Of a stretch of 64,000 bases of DNA, positions 51,301-56,126 are shown piece after piece. Position 1 is the stretch's first letter, and each line of letters opens with the position of its first letter. Source of the stretch: Haliclystus octoradiatus (lineage: Eukaryota > Cnidaria > Staurozoa > Stauromedusae > Haliclystidae). Under the pieces are notes generated by a model that worked only from the letters and a program-made list of their open reading frames with translations, was not told where the DNA came from and did not search any database. Position numbers and translations under genes: made by a program. Location: contig OU744450.1 of NCBI GenBank assembly GCA_916610825.1, positions 24,284,430-24,348,429 of the forward strand. Direction: 5' to 3'.

Positions 51301-53178
51301 CTTCAAGAAGGCATTTTCAAGATCACAGATCAAGTCCAAGAACTATTCCTGATAATAATAGTAACCAACATCTATCTATCCTTCAAGGACGTAATACTGT
51401 TGGTTCCGCTCCTTCGTCGTTTAACTACAATCGTCAAGGACCATTGGATCAATTGACAATCGATGGAAGACTTGTCAATGGGAATGATCACACAGACTAT
51501 CAACATGGTAATCCTCTTTTATCACCTATGATGGCACGTCACAATCAAAGTCATCACTGTAGCAGTGCTAGTATTAATAGTAACAATGGTATTGGTAGTA
51601 ATACGAATTTTAATACAATCTCAACACCGGCAAGTAGTTTCACTAGTACTACTTATAGTGGAAGTAATAGCCTTAATGGTAGTCATAGTAACATCAATAA
51701 TTATGGACATCGTGGTTTAAATTCACATGATATGATACAATCTCATCATGATGGTTTATTAACAAATAGTATACATCATCATGATGATCATAATGGTCGT
51801 ATACCGACAAGTACTGTGAATAGAGATGACATCAATAAGAATTATACGCAAGATATGAAAACTGTTTCGTCTGCATTACCACAAAGCAGTAAACCAAGGA
51901 GTTTATTGGCAGAAGCAAGAAGAGAGAGTTTTAGGGAGAGTAAAGCACCATCAAGAATGAGTAAGTACTCCGGACAGAAATAGACCAATACGTCTCAAAA
52001 TACGATTTATTATAATCTAATATACTTTTTCATTTTAATCATATTTTTAATTGTGATTAAAAGTCACCTCGTAAGCACCAGTGATTGTTTATTTGAGGGG
52101 CATAAAGAATTTACAAGCATGTGTACGCCGACGAGAAGTCGGAACTGTTGCCTCCCTCGCATAGTTTGGTCAATTCCCTCCAGAGATTTACAGGTGCCGG
52201 AGTAAAACTCCGACTCCGGCAGGAGTATCCACATTTCAACAAGAGGCGGATTGGAAATAATTTTTTGCCAGTCAGGAGACGGAGTCTAGAATGCAATTCT
52301 GATGATTTTTTGATGAATCATTGCAAAGTTGAAAATTGTCAGCATATTTCTACATTGGATTCAAGGATTGGCTACGTATTTCAGATTACGTTAATTTATT
52401 ATGTACCTATTCATATGTTTGCTTTTAATTTTGGAGTGATAAATTGATCCTTTTTCGGAATTTCTACGGGAGTTTCTTTGAAACATTTTGGAGCCGGAGT
52501 TAAAGTCCACTTTTTTTGCATTTTCCGAGCAGGATCCGGAATCAAACGCTTCTTGACATCAAAAACTCAAAATCAAAATCAAAAGTCTGACTCCGTACAA
52601 CCTCTGACTCTCTCTGCAGCCAAGTTAGTTTAGTTTTAATTAAAATTATTTACAGTTTTTGAGGAATGCTGAAATTAAATTATTATAATTTTTTTTTTGG
52701 ATTTATCATTTATCCACAAACCGGGTAAGCTTGCAGCTTTTTTTCATCGGGGTGGTTGGTTAATTTGGGTAGTATTTTGAAGCTTGTGTGCGTTTAATAG
52801 CCGGATGCCCTTCCTGACGCCAACCTATAGTGCTCCGGACAGGGATTGAGCCCGAGACCCTGCGGGCCGTGGTCCAACGCCGTAGCCACTACACCAAGGC
52901 CGCACAAAATTTATTGTAACTTATTTATTAATTTATTTTAATTATAATTTTTTATTTTAATATATTAATTTATTTCTTTTTTCTTAGGACCAATTTCGCC
53001 TAGCCAACATTACATCGATGACCCAACCATGGATCATGGGGTGGGGAAAAGCAATGGTCAAACACAGGAATATTATGATCAGATGATAGCACAAATTAAT
53101 GATCAAATTGCAAAAGCAGTAGAACAAAGACCTTATGGTGGGTTTGGTAACGAGGAAGATGAAAATGATTGGTGCTAA
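819..53178 (+). CDS. CACNA1 (Cav2 class): Cav2-type voltage-gated calcium channel alpha-1 subunit (5' partial, 42 exons)
   Basis: Pore-forming subunit of a P/Q/N-type calcium channel, a four-repeat plasma membrane protein that admits calcium at nerve terminals. Exons (joined): 819-958, 2283-2389, 7025-7177, 8034-8239, 8625-8734, 9656-9771, 9905-10037, 12368-12540, 13312-13424, 14888-15000, 15530-15661, 15904-15976, 16396-16519, 17059-17602, 18868-18898, 19285-19414, 19754-19892, 20386-20515, 21816-21875, 22149-22255, 22990-23089, 23862-23969, 24569-24621, 24712-24766, 26101-26201, 29286-29487, 30849-31013, 31815-31922, 32795-32878, 33720-33842, 35157-35222, 36507-36598, 37852-37999, 38337-38464, 39663-39759, 40614-40818, 41366-41448, 41971-42018, 47149-47306, 49361-49544, 50589-51960, 52988-53178. 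Every junction has AG/GT and the phases add up to one open frame of 6,705 nt including TAA. Cav2 rather than Cav1 is shown by the AID wording, the EF-hand region and the final DWC. N-terminus and segment IS1 lie upstream of the window. Exons 15, 38 and 39 are the least certain. Confidence 0.95.
1898..2110. mobile_element. Inverted-repeat MITE, family 1, copy 1
   Basis: About 213 bp starting ctaccaacaccaaaaccatg and ending ccatggttttggtgtcag, so the ends are inverted repeats. The interior repeats ccatgaaa motifs. Two further copies at 9041-9424 and 62447-62666 share both ends. Cav2 intron between exons 1 and 2. Confidence 0.85.
2930..3070 (+). mobile_element. tRNA-like SINE fragment, possible family C relative
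   Basis: ggttgctctgtggcctctgc followed by gcctgggttcaattccatg resembles a tRNA-type A/B box pair, then AT-rich tail. Single copy of this exact form in the window, so the family assignment is tentative. Confidence 0.45.
5781..6065. mobile_element. Diverged relative of the 43917-44280 foldback element
   Basis: Shares tcaaatctacaatctgtgta, tctccaggctcttttcattt and ttcagaatatcatggcaaat with the element at 43.9 kb, in the same order. The arms no longer pair well. Confidence 0.65.
6113..6182. repeat. AAAC-type microsatellite
   Basis: Degenerate aaac/aaag/agac tetranucleotide run in the intron between Cav2 exons 2 and 3, lying between two foldback elements. Confidence 0.8.
6205..6597. mobile_element. 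Foldback element with arms of about 120 bp
   Basis: Left arm from gtggctagatcaggggtaac to about 6330 and right arm from about 6478 to gttacccctgatctagccac are inverted repeats, with a spacer of about 150 bp. No coding frame. Cav2 intron between exons 2 and 3. Confidence 0.88.
9041..9424. mobile_element. Inverted-repeat MITE, family 1, copy 2, interrupted by a SINE
   Basis: Left end ctataccaacacac, right end gtggttttggtgtcagta; same orientation as copy 1. Its middle holds SINE family A copy 1 (9171-9349). Confidence 0.82.
9171..9349 (-). mobile_element. tRNA-derived SINE, family A, copy 1 (nested)
   Basis: On the minus strand the element starts tgcggccttggtgtagtggt, carries an A box (tagtggttagag) and B box (ggttcaatccc) of an RNA polymerase III promoter, then a body with aggaagggcatccggctat, and ends at aaaaaaagctgcaagc. 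It has inserted into a small inverted-repeat element spanning 9041-9424. Very similar to copy 2, so relatively recent. Confidence 0.88.
9656..10037 (+). CDS. Cav2 exons 6-7: I-II linker with beta-subunit binding site (AID)
   Basis: Exon 6 (9656-9771) continues from IS6 as [20 protein letters not shown], then [17 protein letters not shown], which matches the alpha-interaction domain (consensus QQxExxLxGYxxWIxxxE) that binds the cytoplasmic beta subunit. The conserved E, GY and WI positions are present; the usual Leu is Cys. Exon 7 (9905-10037) adds an acidic stretch and then [19 protein letters not shown], which joins exon 8 at [11 protein letters not shown]. The whole I-II linker is short, close to the minimum seen in the family. 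Confidence 0.93.
10466..10660. mobile_element. Inverted-repeat MITE, family 3, copy 2
   Basis: Contains gttgctcaaattcaatgttg, gctcgtgtagagca and gttcatttaccagggct of family 3, diverged and slightly shorter than copy 1. Confidence 0.72.
10694..11320 (+). mobile_element. LINE 3' fragment: C-terminal end of the reverse-transcriptase ORF plus 3' UTR
   Basis: An open frame ending TAA at 11018-11020 encodes [34 protein letters not shown] and [18 protein letters not shown]. This matches the basic block and CxxC...H zinc-knuckle-like tail found after the RT domain in CR1/L2/Jockey-like LINEs. The last expected cysteine of the knuckle is replaced (EQR). An AT-rich tail with aataaacaaacaaac near 11317 may be the 3' end. 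5'-truncated, as is usual for LINEs. Confidence 0.75.
11761..11945 (+). mobile_element. tRNA-derived SINE, family B, 5' part
   Basis: Contains cagctcagatggtagagca, tcaaatccatcg and aatgagtaccatattttgac of family B, then diverges after the gaattgaattatga block. Intron before Cav2 exon 8. Confidence 0.75.
12368..17070 (+). CDS. Cav2 exons 8-14 (start): repeat II, S1 to S6
   Basis: Exon 8 (12368-12540) is IIS1 ([20 protein letters not shown]) with the conserved QPQWLTDFQ loop. Exon 9 (13312-13424) is IIS2 ([17 protein letters not shown]) to S3 start. Exon 10 (14888-15000) is S3-S4 ([14 protein letters not shown]). Exon 11 (15530-15661) is S5 (GMQLFGGR). Exon 12 (15904-15976) and exon 13 (16396-16519) split the pore loop, with the selectivity glutamate in [14 protein letters not shown]6 crosses the exon 13/14 boundary as [17 protein letters not shown], one of the best conserved strings in the family, which fixes the acceptor at 17059. 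Confidence 0.94.
12893..13208. repeat. Minisatellite of about 11 bp (actttctacaa)
   Basis: More than 25 imperfect tandem copies of actttctacaa with variants caaac, cagac and caagc. It lies in the Cav2 intron between IIS1 and IIS2, ending about 100 bases before the exon 9 acceptor. Read on the plus strand it is rich in pyrimidine runs. Confidence 0.9.
15084..15350. mobile_element. Inverted-repeat MITE, family 4, diverged copy
   Basis: gaggtatactctttgaaatg, tatgtgaaacattgttatag and tcaaagtgcaatggaagtta align with family 4 blocks. Cav2 intron between exons 10 and 11. Confidence 0.6.
16715..16880. mobile_element. Inverted-repeat MITE, family 2, copy 2
   Basis: Left arm tagatagatagaaagacaaa and right arm cacttgtcttcttatctaat pair, with inner gattcgtcga / gcgaatcatcgc also paired. 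The intron lies between the IIS6 exons of Cav2. Confidence 0.72.
17059..19892 (+). CDS. Cav2 exons 14-17: II-III cytoplasmic loop
   Basis: Exon 14 (17059-17602, 544 nt) finishes IIS6 and opens the loop with acidic [17 protein letters not shown]. The rest is polar and Asn/Ser/Arg-rich with no recognised domain. Exon 15 is a 31-nt micro-exon (18868-18898, [11 protein letters not shown]). Exon 16 (19285-19414) reads [16 protein letters not shown] and exon 17 (19754-19892) ends [13 protein letters not shown], the usual lead into IIIS1. The loop is roughly 270 residues. I see nothing resembling the vertebrate synprint SNARE-binding region, which is expected for invertebrate Cav2. Exon 15 rests only on AG/GT boundaries and phase fit, so it is the weakest part. 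Confidence 0.85.
17640..17815 (+). mobile_element. tRNA-derived SINE, family A, copy 6 (rearranged)
   Basis: Head (attggttagggtgttgaacc), gagcatccggtcat, then unrelated sequence, then cacatacgctccaaaa and aactaaccaccgctgtgaaaa from the family A 3' end. It lies directly after the large II-III loop exon. Confidence 0.65.
18975..19135 (+). mobile_element. tRNA-derived SINE, family A, diverged copy 3
   Basis: Carries the family A order on the plus strand: tRNA-like head (gccatggccacggtcttggg), then ctggccggaacactattggt and agaaagggcatccagctatt, then cacacaagtttcaaaa. It lies between micro-exon 15 and exon 16 of Cav2. Confidence 0.72.
19953..20272 (-). mobile_element. tRNA-derived SINE, family B, copy on minus strand
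   Basis: Reverse-complement match to family B from the gatgccgtctc end (19953) to the agctcagatagcagag head (20272), with moderate divergence. Lies between Cav2 exons 17 and 18. Confidence 0.78.
20386..29487 (+). CDS. Cav2 exons 18-26: repeat III, S1 to S6
   Basis: Exon 18 (20386-20515) is IIIS1 ([18 protein letters not shown]). Exon 19 (21816-21875) is S2, exon 20 (22149-22255) is S2-S3 ([15 protein letters not shown]). Exon 21 (22990-23089) is the S4 sensor ([20 protein letters not shown]). Exon 22 (23862-23969) is S5 ([12 protein letters not shown]). Exons 23 and 24 (24569-24621, 24712-24766) are the turret, starting GKFFYCQD. Exon 25 (26101-26201) is the pore loop with the selectivity glutamate in SSTGEGWP. 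Exon 26 (29286-29487) is S6 ([20 protein letters not shown]). The 3.1-kb intron after exon 25 and the one before it hold the tRNA-Ile cluster. Confidence 0.95.
20516..22989 (+). other. Cav2 introns around IIIS2-S3 exons
   Basis: Apart from exons 19 and 20 these introns hold no feature I recognise. Open frames at 21006-21422 and 22340-22614 occur on both strands, lack homology that I can see and do not follow any splice logic. Confidence 0.5.
23467..23822 (+). mobile_element. tRNA-derived SINE, family B, copy 2
   Basis: Full-length copy with the same blocks as 34268-34640 (ttagctcagatggcag, aatgagtaccatcttctgat, gctctcagcgagaagagcca, gcgataccatctca). It ends only 39 bases before the acceptor of Cav2 exon 22. 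Confidence 0.85.
25891..25963 (-). tRNA. tRNA-Ile(AAU), copy 1
   Basis: 73 nt with a complete cloverleaf on the minus strand: acceptor stem with one G-T pair at the second position, D stem GCTC/GAGC, anticodon loop CTAATAA (anticodon AAU), T stem GTGGG/CCCAC and T loop TTCAATC. A run of four T lies about 13 bases downstream on the tRNA strand, a normal RNA polymerase III stop. It sits antisense in Cav2 intron 24767-26100, 137 bases before the exon 25 acceptor. Confidence 0.93.
26224..26475. mobile_element. Diverged hAT-type MITE, relative of 42054-42336
   Basis: Left end cagatatccatctatttact and the block gttggacatgtgccagtcac match the 42 kb element; right end cagaactctaataaagat matches its right inverted repeat. 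It starts 22 bases after the repeat III pore exon and explains the open frame there. Confidence 0.75.
27308..27346 (-). pseudogene. Half tRNA-Ile relic A
   Basis: The sequence matches the 5' half of the neighbouring tRNA-Ile genes through the anticodon loop (ttattagcaccac on the plus strand) but the D arm is altered and the 3' half is absent. It is preceded by a flank shared with relic B (ggaaaatcaaaagcttgatt). It is a by-product of tandem duplication at this locus. Confidence 0.75.
27710..27782 (-). tRNA. tRNA-Ile(AAU), copy 2
   Basis: 73 nt, identical to copy 3 as far as I can read, with acceptor stem GGCCCGC paired to GTGGGCC (one G-T pair), intact D, anticodon and T arms, anticodon AAU and discriminator A. 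A TTTT stop follows about a dozen bases downstream on the minus strand. It lies antisense in Cav2 intron 26202-29285. Its 5' flank (27783-27852) is repeated in decayed form just beyond, starting from a tRNA-like agccggcc near 27856. Confidence 0.95.
28197..28234 (-). pseudogene. Half tRNA-Ile relic B
   Basis: A second 5' half of tRNA-Ile (ttattaacaccacgaactg on the plus strand), with no T arm. It shares its flank with relic A, so relics and full genes form a small decaying tandem array over 27.2-28.45 kb. Confidence 0.78.
28353..28425 (-). tRNA. tRNA-Ile(AAU), copy 3
   Basis: 73 nt with the same full cloverleaf, anticodon AAU and acceptor stem as copy 2. A TTTT stop lies about 8-11 bases downstream on the minus strand. 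The 3' flank (cggacgaaatataaaa) matches that of copy 2 (cggaagaaatataaaa), showing that the two arose by local duplication of a larger unit. Confidence 0.95.
28920..28990 (+). mobile_element. SINE family B, 3' tail fragment
   Basis: Only the last blocks of family B are present (tagaagagtggtaggggca, ggtaggatgataccgt). In the Cav2 intron that holds the tRNA-Ile cluster. Confidence 0.6.
30062..30848. repeat. Tandem repeat, unit about 146 bp, 5.4 copies, abutting a Cav2 exon
   Basis: Units begin near 30062, 30208, 30355, 30499, 30645 and 30791, each starting taaacctttaatattggtat and carrying cagacactactatcaatat near its end. The last, partial unit runs straight into the exon 27 acceptor at 30848. 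Each complete unit has a tttgtgttatttcgccag-like string where the final unit has the real polypyrimidine tract and AG. Copies are diverged by point changes but are near equal in length. Open frames inside it are not genes. Confidence 0.93.
30849..38464 (+). CDS. Cav2 exons 27-34: repeat IV, S1 to S6
   Basis: Exon 27 (30849-31013) holds the III-IV linker ([12 protein letters not shown]) and IVS1 ([19 protein letters not shown]). Exon 28 (31815-31922) is S2, exon 29 (32795-32878) is S3 ([18 protein letters not shown]). Exon 30 (33720-33842) is the S4 sensor ([16 protein letters not shown]) and S4-S5 linker (LWTFLQSFK). Exon 31 (35157-35222) is S5. Exon 32 (36507-36598) and exon 33 (37852-37999) split the pore loop, with the selectivity glutamate in [12 protein letters not shown]6 crosses exon 33/34 as [22 protein letters not shown]. 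Exon 34 (38337-38464) then leads into the EF-hand ([16 protein letters not shown]). Confidence 0.95.
31014..33719 (+). other. Cav2 introns around IVS2-S3 exons
   Basis: Three introns (31014-31814, 31923-32794, 32879-33719) of AT-rich sequence with no recognised repeat or gene. Confidence 0.5.
34268..34640 (+). mobile_element. tRNA-derived SINE, family B, full-length copy
   Basis: Head with A box (ttagctcagatggcagag) and B box (ggttcaaatcc), then a body with catgagtaccatctaaggat, ttgcatattgacaattgagg and ctctcagcgaaacgagcaat, ending gtgataccgtctca. It is about 370 bp, the longest copy, and serves as reference for the family. Located in the Cav2 intron after the IVS4 exon. Confidence 0.85.
35755..36360 (+). 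mobile_element. tRNA-derived SINE, family A, copy 4, split by another element
   Basis: The head (cagtttaatggttaggacat), the aggaaggacatcgatctggc block and the cacacgctc block match family A. The copy is then interrupted by an inverted-repeat element at about 35907-36324 and resumes with ataactaacaaaccacccc, the family A 3' end. Confidence 0.75.
35907..36324. mobile_element. Inverted-repeat DNA element inserted in a SINE
   Basis: Ends gggaggtttagatttagtac and gtactaaatctaaacctccc are perfect inverted repeats of 20 bp, about 418 bp apart. The interior has no coding frame. It splits SINE family A copy 4. Confidence 0.8.
36640..36775 (+). mobile_element. tRNA-derived SINE, family A, copy 5 (partial)
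   Basis: Shares gtgttgggcctccacccaca, the tcaggaagggaatccggcca block and cacgtacgcttcaaaacaat with family A. It begins about 40 bases after Cav2 exon 32 and accounts for the open frame across that junction. Confidence 0.7.
36837..37200. mobile_element. Inverted-repeat MITE, family 2, copy 1 (host of the pogo-like MITE)
   Basis: The outer arms (ttttttgataggaagacaaa on the left; tcctgtctttctatcaaa on the right) are inverted repeats and enclose the pogo-like element. Removing the inner 186 bp leaves about 175 bp, the same size as copy 2. Confidence 0.75.
36922..37107. mobile_element. pogo/Tigger-like MITE with TA duplication
   Basis: 186 bp with ends cagtgtaacccgctta and taagcgggttacactg, flanked by TA on both sides. 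The ends and the TA target are typical of the Tc1-mariner/pogo group. It is inserted inside another inverted-repeat element (36837-37200). Confidence 0.85.
37464..37766. mobile_element. Inverted-repeat MITE, family 3, copy 1
   Basis: Ends taaagccccgggggaatgaa and ttcatttagccggggctta. The interior is built of repeated gttgagcaaatgttgagc and its complement, so the whole element can fold. Other copies at 10466-10660 and 62050-62258. Confidence 0.85.
38785..38940 (-). mobile_element. tRNA-derived SINE, family C
   Basis: On the minus strand ggttgctcaatgtaagagtg and ggggttcgattcctc look like A and B boxes, followed by a tail ending ttgtgcttacgagaggtgat. The tail recurs at 52062-52125 (cacctcgtaagcaccagtga), which supports a dispersed family. 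Confidence 0.68.
39663..42018 (+). CDS. Cav2 exons 35-38: EF-hand, pre-IQ and IQ region
   Basis: Exon 35 (39663-39759) reads [18 protein letters not shown], the second half of the C-terminal EF-hand region. Exon 36 (40614-40818) is the pre-IQ segment ([40 protein letters not shown]). Exon 37 (41366-41448) contains [19 protein letters not shown], collinear with the IQ domain of Cav2 (MTVGKIYAAMMIMEYYRQS), where calmodulin binds to set calcium-dependent inactivation and facilitation. The core IQ/IM pair is replaced by AI followed by N. Exon 38 (41971-42018, 16 residues starting [12 protein letters not shown]) is supported by AG/GT signals and phase only; a hAT-type element begins 36 bases past its end. 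Confidence 0.86.
39760..41365 (+). other. Cav2 introns around the pre-IQ exon
   Basis: 39760-40613 and 40819-41365 are AT-rich with nothing recognised. Confidence 0.5.
42054..42336. mobile_element. hAT-type MITE with exact 8-bp target duplication
   Basis: 283 bp with perfect 30-bp terminal inverted repeats starting cagagccatctatttacaag, flanked by GTCCATAT at 42046-42053 and 42337-42344. An 8-bp duplication and CAG...CTG ends are the signature of the hAT superfamily. It has no transposase frame. A diverged relative lies at 26224-26475. Confidence 0.93.
42347..42396. repeat. ATC/CAT trinucleotide microsatellite
   Basis: About 16 perfect cat repeats directly after the hAT-type element at 42054-42336 in a Cav2 intron. 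A short at-dinucleotide run lies near 41670-41694. Confidence 0.95.
43917..44280. mobile_element. Foldback element with arms of about 140 bp
   Basis: gcaaatctacaatctgtgta at the left end is the exact complement of the right end. The arms stay similar to about 44060 and from about 44135. A diverged relative begins at 5781 with the same aatctacaatctgtgtaatg. Confidence 0.9.
44328..44668 (-). mobile_element. tRNA-derived SINE, family B, copy on minus strand
   Basis: Reverse-complement family B copy: gataccatccc end at 44328, gagcggcag, then the tgagtaccatctgtatgatg block and the tRNA-like head near 44660. It directly follows the foldback element at 43917-44280. Confidence 0.78.
47149..47306 (+). 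CDS. Cav2 exon 39: post-IQ segment with an IQ-like string (probable)
   Basis: This 158-nt stretch has an acceptor (ttcag), a donor (gtttgt) and phases that fit exactly between exon 38 (ends phase 0) and exon 40 (needs two bases before it). It encodes [20 protein letters not shown], then basic residues, then [11 protein letters not shown], which flows into the Asn-rich start of exon 40. [10 protein letters not shown] resembles the IQ core of other Cav2 channels. It is isolated between introns of 5.1 and 2.1 kb, so transcript evidence would be needed to prove it. Confidence 0.65.
49361..53178 (+). CDS. Cav2 exons 40-42: disordered Q/N/H/S-rich tail ending in DWC
   Basis: Exon 40 (49361-49544) is Asn/Gly-rich, then [19 protein letters not shown]. 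Exon 41 (50589-51960, 1,372 nt) is by far the largest exon and encodes about 457 residues of Gln, His, Asn and Ser with glutamine runs near 50849-50873, 50955-50981 and 51098-51132. It has no folded domain that I recognise. Exon 42 (52988-53178) encodes [17 protein letters not shown] and ends EDENDWC before TAA. A C-terminal DxWC is the known Cav2 ligand for the PDZ domains of RIM and Mint, which tether channels at release sites. This places the true C-terminus with high certainty. Confidence 0.93.
52729..52904 (-). mobile_element. tRNA-derived SINE, family A, copy 2
   Basis: Nearly identical over its full length to the copy at 9171-9349, in the same strand sense, with the same two ends. It lies 84 bases before the last Cav2 exon. 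Its A box is slightly altered. Confidence 0.88.
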
Positions 53179-53286
53179 AAAAAAATAACCGCCATAGTAA
53201 CATATCTTCATTATACAATAATTTGCTACATCAAAAGTTTTATCTGCATAACGCATGCGCAATTCTAAATATGCACACCAGTCTCA

Positions 53287-53292
53287 AATAAA
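53287..53292 (+). promoter_or_regulatory. Cav2 poly(A) signal AATAAA
   Basis: A canonical AATAAA lies 109 bases past the Cav2 stop codon, in AT-rich sequence. It is the first such hexamer on this strand after the stop and is therefore the likely 3' end signal. No experimental support is available here. Confidence 0.55.
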
Positions 53293-54218
53293 ACGTAATC
53301 GATTATAATCAGTTAGAGAAAAGGTAATTAATTTAAAAACCAAGTTATTTGAATTATTGATAAATTATGTAAGGATAAACAATAGAGTTGTAACATTTTC
53401 AAGAGAAAATTCATCACACATCAAATTATCATTCTCGTAGAAAATATGATAGCTTGCTTGACTGATAGTTGGGTTTTCTTGTTTTGAGCCAGTATCTCTC
53501 GTTAGTTATTGTTTCAATTTAACAATTTGGCTTACAAGATTTATTTTATATATATGAACTTGCAAGTAAAGTTGGATGTTAAACTCGAAACTCGAAACTA
53601 GAAAAAACAGATTCAAATCAAGAAAAATATTCTTACCAGAACTACACTTTCCAGTGTAGCGGGCCACTCTACACAATAATTCTGTTACATCATAAAACCA
53701 ATTCAACAACGTTGACCAATCTGAGCTTTCTCTAATATTCTCCTTCAATTTGAATCGATAATAATTTATAATTTATATTGAGAGTTAATCCTTTTTTATT
53801 ATTTAGAATTGTCGCATCACGATAGTTATAAGTGAAATAAAATTTCAATTTAGATTTTCAAGGATTGTATCGAATATGATGTAAAAAGGATTAAAATGGA
53901 GAAATTAAGGAAAGAGAAATACATAATAGTGTTAAGATACTTTGAATACATAATTTAAATTTTTAATATGCAAGAATGAAAAATACAGCACTAACCAAAA
54001 CAATTGCTTCAGTTTTTATTTCACGTCTTTAATCTTTTCTTGTAAACGGATATACCCTTTACAAATCTGATGACATCTCACTTCCCTGCTCGCTTCTAAA
54101 TTCAAGAAAATGTTTTATTGTTGTCAGATGGGGCAACGTGACTTCCCCGACAGGGGGCTAACTCCCCCGACCAGAGGGCGATTTATATAAAATATTTTCA
54201 ACAATGCTTGAAAAAGTG

Positions 54219-54312
54219 TAGCCTGCGTGCAGACTCAAAACAAAACTTCTCTAAAGTGTAGACTAAAATCTACTCTTGAGAGAAGTTTTGTTTTGAGTCT
54301 GCACGCATGCTA
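54219..54312. mobile_element. Short hairpin MITE
   Basis: About 94 bp; the arms (gtgcagactcaaaacaaaac on the left) are nearly perfect complements. Flanks gaaaaagtg and gaaaagtg look like a target duplication. Confidence 0.82.
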
Positions 54313-54839
54313 GAAAAGTGTTAATAATTTCCCTGACAACCAAAATGTTCTTCTCCGACGAAGGGGCGGGATATTCCCCCTCTGGTACCACCTCACATTG
54401 TTGTATAACTCTATCTCATAATGATGTAACGGTGCATAAGAAAATCTGGGATCTAAGGCCAGACATATTTTCTTCATTTGAGAATTTTCATTTCATAATC
54501 AAAAAAGTTTAAGAAATGTTTTTCTTAAAATGAGAAAATGTTTACTATAGCTACGTGGACAAGTGTAATACTCTTGTTTCAAGCAAAAATGTGACACTTC
54601 CAAGTAAATGTTGTCTTTTTTAAAAAATGTTCTGAGTTGAAAATTTACATGACACTCGGATTCCACCAGGGATTCCACAATGCCGAGAATACATGAAAGC
54701 TATCCGATCACATTGATTTCTTCAGATTACACTGTACCAAAGTAATCCTGTATTCCAGGGTTTCTCTGTTCGATAAAAATTTATTTAGCTACGAACATGG
54801 AATAAAGCAATATATAATTAGTTAATATCGATGCTACGT

Positions 54840-55065
54840 AGATTGTATTTAATAAGGCGTTTGATACTGTGTGTCATCAAAATTCATTGAACAAACTCAA
54901 AAACTATGGCATTGATATCGAGTTGTTAACTTGGATTACGGCGTTAACTTGACTTCTGGTCTTACCCAATGCGTATCTACTGGCAGCTCAAATCAGCATA
55001 GTATGATGTTCTCATTAGAGTGCCATAAGGTGATGCATTGGGACCGTTACCTTCTGTTTAAAAAT
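54840..55065 (+). mobile_element. LINE reverse-transcriptase fragment (decayed)
   Basis: NKAFDTVCHQNSLNKLKNYG and then LTQCVSTGSS match the conserved RT blocks KAFDTVDHxxLLxKLxxYG and xTQCV of CR1/L2-type LINEs. A shifted frame then gives GDALGPLP, equivalent to GxxLGPLLF. The fragment contains a stop and at least one frameshift and covers only the central RT region. It lies between the Cav2 and factor B-like genes. Confidence 0.75.
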
Positions 55066-56126
55066 ACACGTAACCATGTAAACCATGAATCAAAAATCAT
55101 AAAGAATGACCGGGTACTTTTTTGCTGTCGAGTACTGGGGTGGAACCAGCATTTCCCCGACGAGGGGGCTGACATCCCCGACGGCTGCTATACCTAATTT
55201 CCATGCTACATAGAAACAATTTGGCAATACTCTCTAATACTGCAATGGAGCTAAATCCTATTGTTTTTTACAAAATACTTTATGTTGAAAAAAATTCCCC
55301 GAAAGAAAATTTAGTCTTCCCCGATGAAGGGCTAAGCATCCCCAAAGGGGGGCTGCAGCCCTCTGCCCCCTACTGTCGAGTGTCGTATAGTGTAATCAAT
55401 CCAACCCAATGCCATTATATCTGACTGACGCTACCGTGTTGCTATACCACCCCCTGGCAAATCTTCTAATGTATCTACTTCAGGAACCAATGAAACAAAA
55501 GATATCTTCAGAAAGTCTGCGTGATGACTTGACTGGTCCTGACGACATCGCGTTCTCGGAAGAACACCATTTAATAAATACACAGTCAATCAAATATCAT
55601 TCCTTATTGAGTCTAATACAAATTTTATGTTAATAAAAAATGAAATCTCCATTTCTGTAAATTTGTATATATATTTATAAAATGATTTTAGAAACTAGAT
55701 ACATACATATTGAAACCTTGTATTAAAAGTAGATTTTCCCGTTTCCACAATCAGTCAGCTGAGGTTAGATAAAGATATAATTATTATAATAGTTGATACA
55801 GATGCAGCTAAGCAATATATTATAGTAGGAATTAATTTTATGCGTATTAATTATAAAATTCAGCAAAATATTGTCCTCACTATAATTCCAAGTTTTGTCA
55901 AACTTTTGACTAGATAATAACAGAATAATATGTTTCGAAATGTTCTATATAGGGTAGATATATTTTCTACATCTGTTAAGGTTTTGATCAAATGACAATT
56001 GATCTTCAGAGAATGTATACTTAAAATGAAAAAATGTTCTTTGTCATATGGACAAGTATGTGTGTTCTTGTTTCAAGAAAACATTTGCATGTTTTAACCA
56101 TTGATTTTCTTCATTTTCAGTGCATA

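Larger units (their letters stand above)
54118..55400. repeat. Dispersed C/G-rich degenerate repeat between the two genes
   Basis: Four patches (about 54130-54180, 54346-54390, 55150-55197, 55312-55372) share a ttccccgac-(g)agggggct-a-(c)tccccga pattern in otherwise AT-rich DNA, each a small imperfect palindrome. No reading frame or known family is apparent. Confidence 0.55.
53179..56126. other. Intergenic region between convergent Cav2 and factor B-like genes
   Basis: Contains the Cav2 3' UTR and poly(A) signal, a hairpin MITE, the C/G-rich patches and a decayed LINE fragment. 53300-54115 and 55640-56126 show nothing I recognise. No convincing AATAAA on the minus strand was found for the factor B-like gene. 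Confidence 0.7.

Noticed and set aside
55203-55633. Open frames of about 73 codons between the genes
   Set aside because: Overlap the C/G-rich repeat patches and show no homology that I recognise.
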